From assembly GCF_946998255.1 (NCBI RefSeq), contig NZ_CAMPYN010000001.1, forward strand, positions 1 to 59,288: a stretch of 59,288 bases of DNA, written 5' to 3'. A program made the translations under genes and the position numbers. Below, piece after piece: positions 53,747 to 59,288 of the stretch (its first letter is position 1; every line of letters starts with the position of its first letter). The notes under the pieces were generated by a model. The model searched no databases. It had not been told where the DNA came from and saw nothing but the letters and a program-made list of their open reading frames with translations. This DNA is from an uncultured Helcococcus sp. (GTDB taxonomy: Bacteria; Bacillota; Clostridia; Tissierellales; Peptoniphilaceae).

Positions 53747-54449
53747 TTTGTCTCCTTTTTGCTAAATATGATAAGCCCATTAATATAATTATTATTATAG
53801 CAAGTTTCGAAATAAAGGAAAAAGCGATTCTACTTGCCATCTTCATAAAGTAATCTTCTGGTAACATTCTTATCATAATATCTGTTTCGGGATTTAATAC
53901 CCATAAATCATTGTCAAAAAACAATTCGTGAAATTTTATAAAATATTTACTAAAATCACTAGCAATAAAAATAGATAAAATTAACATTGCTACAATAATA
54001 ACAAGAATATAATTTTTAACTAATTTTGTCTTTTCACTAAATCTAATTAAATCTTTTTCAGTTAATGTCTTAGATTTTTCTTTATATATTATTATAATAA
54101 AATTCATTAAAATAAAAAGATAAAATACCAGCATACTTGCTTTGTTTATTTGCTTATTTAAGTTAAACAATTGATGAACATCTTTCATATGCAAAACTTC
54201 TCTATTATTAAAATTATCTTTTATTAAGTTCTCATCTCCAGTATCTATATAATCTATCAAAGAATCATAGAGATCAAATATTTGTTTTTCATCTAAATTA
54301 ACTTGTTTATCTAATTCATTTTTTACAACATAATCTTTATAATAATTCCTATCATTTGAAATTTGATGTATGGCAGATGTTAGGCAATAAAGTATCACTA
54401 TAATAGCCAAAGCAACATATAGAATGTTCAATTTTTTATTAGTCTTCAT
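53739..54449 (-). CDS. lit: Lit-type lipoprotein intramolecular transacylase (TIGR01906/DUF1461)
   Basis: Integral membrane protein of 236 residues. Four membrane segments (about 8-25, 104-121, 147-164, 213-228) with a large outer loop after the first. Two family blocks are clear: NNREVLHMKDVHQLF (His87) and KFHELFFDNDLWVLNPETD (His174), then MLPEDYFMKMA. In enterococci and bacilli this family includes Lit, which moves an acyl chain from the diacylglyceryl group to the lipoprotein N terminus, giving lyso-form lipoproteins. Its overlap with lgt supports this. Not every DUF1461 protein has been shown to have this activity. Start 54449 is set by GGGAG. Confidence 0.72.
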   Translation of the reverse strand: MKTNKKLNILYVALAIIVILYCLTSAIHQISNDRNYYKDYVVKNELDKQVNLDEKQIFDLYDSLIDYIDTGDENLIKDNFNNREVLHMKDVHQLFNLNKQINKASMLVFYLFILMNFIIIIYKEKSKTLTEKDLIRFSEKTKLVKNYILVIIVAMLILSIFIASDFSKYFIKFHELFFDNDLWVLNPETDIMIRMLPEDYFMKMASRIAFSFISKLAIIIIILMGLSYLAKRRQNV

Positions 54450-55170
54450 CATTCTCCCAGTTATGATACACATCTTGTACATCATCATTGTCTTCTAAAG
54501 TTTCAATCAAGCTTTCTAATAATTTTTTCTTGTCAGGATCACTGACGGTATTAGTCATTTTAGGTAAGTACATTATTTGAGAATTTTCTATTTCATAACC
54601 TTTACTTTTGATAACTTGCTTAGCTTGATGGAAATCTTCTACGCTAGTAAATATTTCAGAAATACCATCTTCTTCAACTACATCATTAGCATTAGATTCC
54701 AAAGCTAATTCCATAAGCTCTTCTTGATTATGATTTTCTCCTTTTAGTTGGATTACACCCAATCTATCAAACATAAAAACAACAGATCCATCTGTACCCA
54801 AATTTCCTTCATGTTTATCAAAAGCATGTCTTATCTCTGGAGCAGTTCTATTTCTATTATCAGTCAATCCTTCAACTATAAATGCTATACCTTCAGGTCC
54901 ATAGCCCTCATATAAAACATGTTCAAAATTAGCAGAGTCTAGGTTTTGACTAGCTGCCTTTATAGCTCTTTCTATGTTTTTATTTGGCATATTTATTGCT
55001 TTCGCATCTTCTATAGCTGATTGTAAGGCAGCATTGTATTCTGGATTTTCTCCACCTTCTTTAACCGCTACCGTAATCTGTCTACCTACTTTAGTAAACA
55101 TTTTTCCTTTCTTTACGTCAGCAACACCTTTTTTATTTTTTATTTTACTCCATTTATTATGTCCAGCCAT
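54439..55170 (-). CDS. yebC: YebC/PmpR family regulator
   Basis: 243-residue protein of the TACO1/YebC family (MAGHNKWSKIKNKKG, VKEGGENPEYNAALQSAIEDAK, YEGYGPEGIAFIVEGLTDNRNRT, LGTDGSVVFMF). Annotated as a DNA-binding regulator; newer work on relatives points to a role in translation of proline-rich stretches. The start shares a base with the yigZ stop and the end overlaps the lit start by 11 nt. Confidence 0.93.
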   Translation of the reverse strand: MAGHNKWSKIKNKKGVADVKKGKMFTKVGRQITVAVKEGGENPEYNAALQSAIEDAKAINMPNKNIERAIKAASQNLDSANFEHVLYEGYGPEGIAFIVEGLTDNRNRTAPEIRHAFDKHEGNLGTDGSVVFMFDRLGVIQLKGENHNQEELMELALESNANDVVEEDGISEIFTSVEDFHQAKQVIKSKGYEIENSQIMYLPKMTNTVSDPDKKKLLESLIETLEDNDDVQDVYHNWENDED

Positions 55171-55829
55171 TATTCTATTATCTCTCCTTTACTCACTTGT
55201 AATAATATTACATCTTCAATGTCTATTTCTATGTTTGCACTTGTCATATCTAATAAATCACTCTTAAATTTCTTATATTCATTTACACTAATATACATAG
55301 TATTTTCTACTTTTTCTAAATAGTCTCTACTTTTAAGATAAAAATTATTCTCAGATATATAATTGTCTATTTTACCTAAAAAAGTATAGTCGAATACAAG
55401 TTTAATTTTATAGAAATTTTTGAGGTCAACTATCTTAGAAGTTTGTAAAACTTCAGAAACAGCTCCGCCATAGGCTCTTATTAGTCCAGAAGCTCCAAGT
55501 TTTTTACCACCAAAATATCTTGTTACTACTACTGCTATATCAGTAAGGCCTTCCTTTTTTAAGACCTCTAGCATAGGTATACCTGCTGTACCTTGTGGTT
55601 CACCATCATCGTTATATCTTTGAACCATTTGCCTTGGTCCATTTATATAGGCCGTGCAGTTATGGGTAGCCTCCCTATGCATCTTATTTATTTTTTCTAT
55701 AAAAGCAAGAGATTCCTCTTCACTATTACATCTTTTTAAATTGGCAATAAACCTAGATTTTTTAATTTCAATTTCTTTAATACTATGGCCTAAAATAGTG
55801 GTATATTCATCTTTTAATTTTTCTTCCAT
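55170..55829 (-). CDS. YigZ/IMPACT family protein
   Basis: 219 residues. N-terminal UPF0029 domain with EIKKSRFIANL, the DDGEPQGTAG block and the family signature RYFGGKKLGASGLIRAYG; C-terminal DUF1949 domain. Related to eukaryotic IMPACT, which affects translation control; the bacterial role is not settled. It begins 1 nt after the hflX stop. Confidence 0.92.
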   Translation of the reverse strand: MEEKLKDEYTTILGHSIKEIEIKKSRFIANLKRCNSEEESLAFIEKINKMHREATHNCTAYINGPRQMVQRYNDDGEPQGTAGIPMLEVLKKEGLTDIAVVVTRYFGGKKLGASGLIRAYGGAVSEVLQTSKIVDLKNFYKIKLVFDYTFLGKIDNYISENNFYLKSRDYLEKVENTMYISVNEYKKFKSDLLDMTSANIEIDIEDVILLQVSKGEIIE

Positions 55830-57092
55830 CTATTCATCCTTAATTATATCTTTGTATAATGGTAAATCTTTTTTATTAATATAAATAAATGTTTCGATTC
55901 CATCTTCTTTATATATTTGATTTTCTCTTATTTTGTTAGGAATAAGAGAAATTAAATCATCATAAATATCATAGGGTATTAATACCTTATAGTAGTCATA
56001 ATCAGCGTATAAAATATTTTTTATTTTTACTATTAAAGCATCTATATCTTCATCTAATAGCGCTGATATATAAATTTCATTATCAAAATTGTTGTAATCC
56101 TTAAAATCTTCTACAAGATCAATTTTGTTAAACACATAAAGTATTTTTTTATCTTCTAATTTCATTTCTTTTAATACATCTAAAGTTGCTTGTATTTGAT
56201 TTTCATACTGTTCATTTGAAGAGTCAATTACTAATACCAATAAATCAGATTCTTTTATTTCTTCTAGAGTTGATTTAAAAGACTCAACTAACCCTGTTGG
56301 TAAATCACTAATAAAACCAACAGTGTCACTAATAATTATATCCTTATCATTATCTAATCTAATAGTTCTTGAAGATGTGTCTAAAGTAGCAAAAAGTAAA
56401 TTGTCAGAATATACATACTTATTGTCTTTAGTGTTTTTTGCTAATAAACTATTTAGTATAGTAGACTTTCCTGAGTTTGAATAACCAATAAGTGATACAC
56501 TAGGTAATTTGGAATTGAATCTCTTCTTTGTCTTTGTCTCTTTTTTAAGTTTTTCATTTTTTAGTTTATGTTTAATCGATGTGATTTCAGATTGAATAGA
56601 TCTCCTATCAATTTCAAGTTTTTGTTCACCAGGTCCCCTAGTACCTATACCAGCTCCTTCCCTGGATAGATAATTTCTAAAGCCAACTAATTTGGGTAGC
56701 CTATATTCTAACTGGGCTAATTTTACTTGTAATTTACCTTCCTTAGTTTTAGCTCTTCTTGCAAATATATCTAGAATTAATCCAGTCCTATCGACAATCT
56801 TCCTATCTATAATATCTTCTAAATTCTTCATTTGACTACCTGATAAATCATGATTAAATATTACAGTATCAATATTATGATTATCACAAAGTAATCTTAT
56901 TTCTTCAACTTTACCTTTTCCAATATAATATTTAGGATTTATATTACCAGCATTTTGCACTACAGTATATTTAACTTCTGCATTAGAAGCCCTTACTAAC
57001 TCTTTTAATTCGCTTATCTTGTATTCAATTTCAGATACACTATACTGATTATCTACATTTAATAATACAATTAAAACTTTTTCCTTGATCAT
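55830..57092 (-). CDS. hflX: GTPase HflX
   Basis: Ribosome-splitting GTPase active in stress. About 420 residues: an N-terminal HflX domain with AQLEYRLPKL and REGAGIGTRGPGE, a coiled linker, then the G domain with G1 GYSNSGKSTILN, G3 DTVGF and G4 NKID. Start 57092 is chosen with GAGG 5 nt upstream; the frame also opens at a GTG two codons earlier. First gene of a five-gene operon through lgt. Confidence 0.93.
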   Translation of the reverse strand: MIKEKVLIVLLNVDNQYSVSEIEYKISELKELVRASNAEVKYTVVQNAGNINPKYYIGKGKVEEIRLLCDNHNIDTVIFNHDLSGSQMKNLEDIIDRKIVDRTGLILDIFARRAKTKEGKLQVKLAQLEYRLPKLVGFRNYLSREGAGIGTRGPGEQKLEIDRRSIQSEITSIKHKLKNEKLKKETKTKKRFNSKLPSVSLIGYSNSGKSTILNSLLAKNTKDNKYVYSDNLLFATLDTSSRTIRLDNDKDIIISDTVGFISDLPTGLVESFKSTLEEIKESDLLVLVIDSSNEQYENQIQATLDVLKEMKLEDKKILYVFNKIDLVEDFKDYNNFDNEIYISALLDEDIDALIVKIKNILYADYDYYKVLIPYDIYDDLISLIPNKIRENQIYKEDGIETFIYINKKDLPLYKDIIKDE

Positions 57093-57174
57093 CTTCACCT
57101 CTAAATATATTATATCAAAAGTCAGTCAAGCTGTATAATCCATAAATCCTAATATTTAATTTGATATTTATCTA

Positions 57175-57183
57175 TGGTATAAT
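57175..57183 (+). promoter_or_regulatory. extended -10 promoter of the class A PBP gene
   Basis: TGGTATAAT with TATAAT at 57178-57183, 42 nt before the start codon. The context TATGGTATAATA is identical to that of the rpmB promoter. No strong -35. Confidence 0.55.
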
Positions 57184-57224
57184 AGCATATATTATAATTG
57201 AAATATTGTAAATAAGGAGAAAAA

Positions 57225-59288
57225 ATGATTAAAAACTCAAATAACCGAATATGGGTCTTACTTAAGTCAATCCTTCAAATAATCCTATTATTCGTATTAG
57301 TTGCAAGTATGGTAGCTGTAGTTGTTAGCGCTATGCTTGGAATTTCAATGGTAAAAGTTGCTGAAAATGCTCCAAAAATTGAACCTAAAAATATAATGTT
57401 AACCTTAGATGAAAACTCAAAAATATATGATAAAGATGGTAACATGATAGAATCTATTGCATATGGTTCTGATGGTCAATATAGAGAGCTAATAAAATAT
57501 GAAGATATACCTCAGCATTTAATAGATGCTTTTATATCAATTGAAGATGAAAGATTTTTACAACATAATGGTATAGATTTAAATAGTATAGCTAGATCTA
57601 TAGTTCAAAACATAAGTTCTGGTGGTATAGTACAAGGTGGTTCTACCATTACTCAACAATTAGTTAAAAATGTATATTTAACTAATGATGTAAAATGGGA
57701 AAGAAAAATAACTGAAATGTATTTGGCTTTAAAAGTTGAATCAGAATTGTCTAAAGAAGAGATTTTAGAAGCTTACATAAATAAAGTCTTTCTTGGACAA
57801 CATTCCTATGGTGTAGAAGCAGCTGCTGAAACTTATTTTTCAAAATCTGTAAAAGATTTAAATCTAGCTCAACAAGCTACCTTAGCCTCTATAGTTCAAG
57901 CTCCTGCTAAATTCGCTTTATTTTTAGCATATCCGCCAGCTTCAGTTCCTGAAGATGCCAATGTAATTGGAGACTATAATGTGTCAGGTCATTCTTATAA
58001 AGCAGTTTCCAATGATAAAGTTTTATCTAGAAAAAATTTAACTTTAAATAAGATGCTTGAACTAGGCAAAATAAGCCAAGAAGAATATGATGAAGCAAAA
58101 AACTTTGATTTAATAGGTAGTTTACAACCAGCAAGTAAATTAACTAAAGATTACTCTTCTCACATAGCCGGCTTAATTAAAAAACAAGCCATTAAACAAA
58201 TAATGAAAAGTCAAGACATGACTTATGAAGAAGCAAGTAATCTATTTTATACTGGTGGTTTAAGTATTACTACTACAATTGATTGGGATGTACAAGAAAA
58301 ACTTGAAGCAACCTACAAGGATTTCGCAAAAATCTTTAGAAATACTTCACGTTCAGGAAGACCAATATTTAGTAGTTTATCCTTCGATTCAAGTGGAGAT
58401 ATCATCTCTAATAATGGTCAAAAAATATATGTAAAGAAATCTAATATACTAACCAATGACAACAAGGTATTTGTTCCTAAACAAGCATATAAACTTTCTG
58501 AAAATGGGGATTTAACAATAAATTCTTCAAGAATTCAACTTAGAGGAAGATACATTACCTTTACCCCATTCTTTGGAGTTAGCGACCAAAGAGAACTTGT
58601 AAGTTATAGAATTGGTTCCATAGAAATGCCTGAAGACAACGTAGTAAAAAATAATTCAGGTGGATTTACAATTAAAAAAGAATACTTTGACCAATCCGAT
58701 AATAATTTTTATGAAGAAGGTGAAAACGGAATTACGTTAAATTCTGATTTATATACTGTTGAGACTGTTGGTACAGTTCAACCACAGTCATCAACTGTAA
58801 TACTAGATTCTAAGACAGCTGAAGTTGTGGCTATGGTGTCAAGAAGGGGTGATAGTCCTGATGACACAATTGATAGAGCAACTAATTACACAAGAAGTCC
58901 TGCTTCATCTATAAAGCCTATAGCTGTATATGCACCAGCTTTAGAGGAAGGACGAACCTTAGCTGATCCTGCGGATGATACCCCTCATTCTATACAGGAC
59001 GGCAGACCTTGGCCAAAAAACTTTTATAACTACTACAAAGGTATCCAAACTACAAGAAAAGCATTGTTAGAATCTCAAAACGCAAGTACTATTAAAATAT
59101 TTGATGAATTAGGAATGGATAAATTTAAGTCATATATGACTAAATTTGGAATAATTGATCCTGATGATCCAGAAAATGATAATTTTGTTACAAAAGAAGA
59201 AAATCCATCTTCAAATGACGAAACCCTATCTGCTGCCTTGGGTGGTTTATCTAAAGGCTTAACTACCATGGATGTAGCCTCAGCCTAT
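57225..59288 (+). CDS. class A penicillin-binding protein 1A (partial, runs off the window)
   Basis: 688 codons are present with no stop before the window end. A short cytoplasmic start and one membrane helix (about 10-40) are followed by the GT51 glycosyltransferase domain with catalytic Glu107 in IEDERFLQHNGID, GGSTITQQLVKN, RKITEMYLALKVES and KVFLGQHSYGVEAAAE. The transpeptidase domain follows, with the SxxK serine at residue 561 (SPASSIKPIAVY). The C-terminal KTG motif would lie beyond the edge. AAGGAG precedes the ATG. It is divergent from hflX. Confidence 0.93.
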   Translation, partial: MIKNSNNRIWVLLKSILQIILLFVLVASMVAVVVSAMLGISMVKVAENAPKIEPKNIMLTLDENSKIYDKDGNMIESIAYGSDGQYRELIKYEDIPQHLIDAFISIEDERFLQHNGIDLNSIARSIVQNISSGGIVQGGSTITQQLVKNVYLTNDVKWERKITEMYLALKVESELSKEEILEAYINKVFLGQHSYGVEAAAETYFSKSVKDLNLAQQATLASIVQAPAKFALFLAYPPASVPEDANVIGDYNVSGHSYKAVSNDKVLSRKNLTLNKMLELGKISQEEYDEAKNFDLIGSLQPASKLTKDYSSHIAGLIKKQAIKQIMKSQDMTYEEASNLFYTGGLSITTTIDWDVQEKLEATYKDFAKIFRNTSRSGRPIFSSLSFDSSGDIISNNGQKIYVKKSNILTNDNKVFVPKQAYKLSENGDLTINSSRIQLRGRYITFTPFFGVSDQRELVSYRIGSIEMPEDNVVKNNSGGFTIKKEYFDQSDNNFYEEGENGITLNSDLYTVETVGTVQPQSSTVILDSKTAEVVAMVSRRGDSPDDTIDRATNYTRSPASSIKPIAVYAPALEEGRTLADPADDTPHSIQDGRPWPKNFYNYYKGIQTTRKALLESQNASTIKIFDELGMDKFKSYMTKFGIIDPDDPENDNFVTKEENPSSNDETLSAALGGLSKGLTTMDVASAY

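Overview
This window looks like a chromosomal segment of a low-GC, Gram-positive anaerobe of the Firmicutes (Bacillota). The gene families, the very AT-rich coding and the gene orders (alaS-ireB-ruvX-DUF1292-rnjA; mraZ-rsmH-ftsL-pbp-mraY-murD-ftsW-ftsZ-nrdR; fakA-yloU divergent from rpmB) suggest a Tissierellia/Peptoniphilaceae-type organism. That placement is inference from family recognition, not from a database search. No transposase, integrase, phage gene, CRISPR array or rRNA was seen. One tRNA gene was found.

Layout. 1-5.3 kb: rpmF and ackA on the minus strand, tmcAL and mprF on the plus strand. 5.4-10.9 kb: a minus-strand housekeeping run (coiled-coil protein, coaD, rsmD, recG, fakA, yloU), back to back with rpmB at 11.0 kb. 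11.2-13.2 kb: a small accessory cassette holding a secreted papain-like cysteine peptidase and a small lipoprotein. It is bounded by direct repeats that carry the 3' end of a neighbouring lipoprotein gene. 13.2-17.7 kb: lipoprotein, histidine kinase, response regulator and an RluA pseudouridine synthase. 17.8-25.6 kb: a MltG-like stub, small conserved genes, DUF1292 proteins, a dipeptidase, a PrsA-like foldase without a signal peptide, cvfB, yitT and rnjA. 25.6-31.6 kb: ruvX, ireB, alaS, leuS. 31.8-36.9 kb: a plus-strand peptidoglycan-sugar recycling operon (murQ, an unknown small gene, a PTS EIIC, mupG, nagZ). 37.0-40.6 kb: membrane and lipoprotein genes, one split by an in-frame amber codon, then traX. 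40.7-43.4 kb: asnS and rarA. 43.4-52.8 kb: nrdR, ftsZ, a tRNA and a reduced division and cell-wall (dcw) cluster behind a mraZ promoter with repeated AGTGG boxes. 53.0-57.1 kb: a tightly overlapped hflX-yigZ-yebC-lit-lgt operon. From 57.2 kb to the edge: the start of a class A penicillin-binding protein.

How the genes work together. Much of the window concerns the envelope: wall precursor synthesis and polymerisation (mraY, murD, two PBPs, ftsW, ftsZ), recovery of wall sugars (murQ operon), charge modification of lipids (mprF), and lipoprotein maturation and remodelling (lgt with a Lit-type transacylase). IreB and a PBP carrying PASTA domains hint at PASTA-kinase signalling, although no kinase lies in the window.

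The observations most worth checking are: the repeat-flanked peptidase/lipoprotein cassette with a decayed lipoprotein-gene tail; the amber-interrupted lipoprotein; the lit-lgt pairing; the cytoplasmic double-glycosidase recycling operon with an unknown 72-residue protein and a lactose/cellobiose-type EIIC; a tRNA whose first base is the last base of the ftsW stop codon; and the shared palindromic -35 box between rpmB and yloU.
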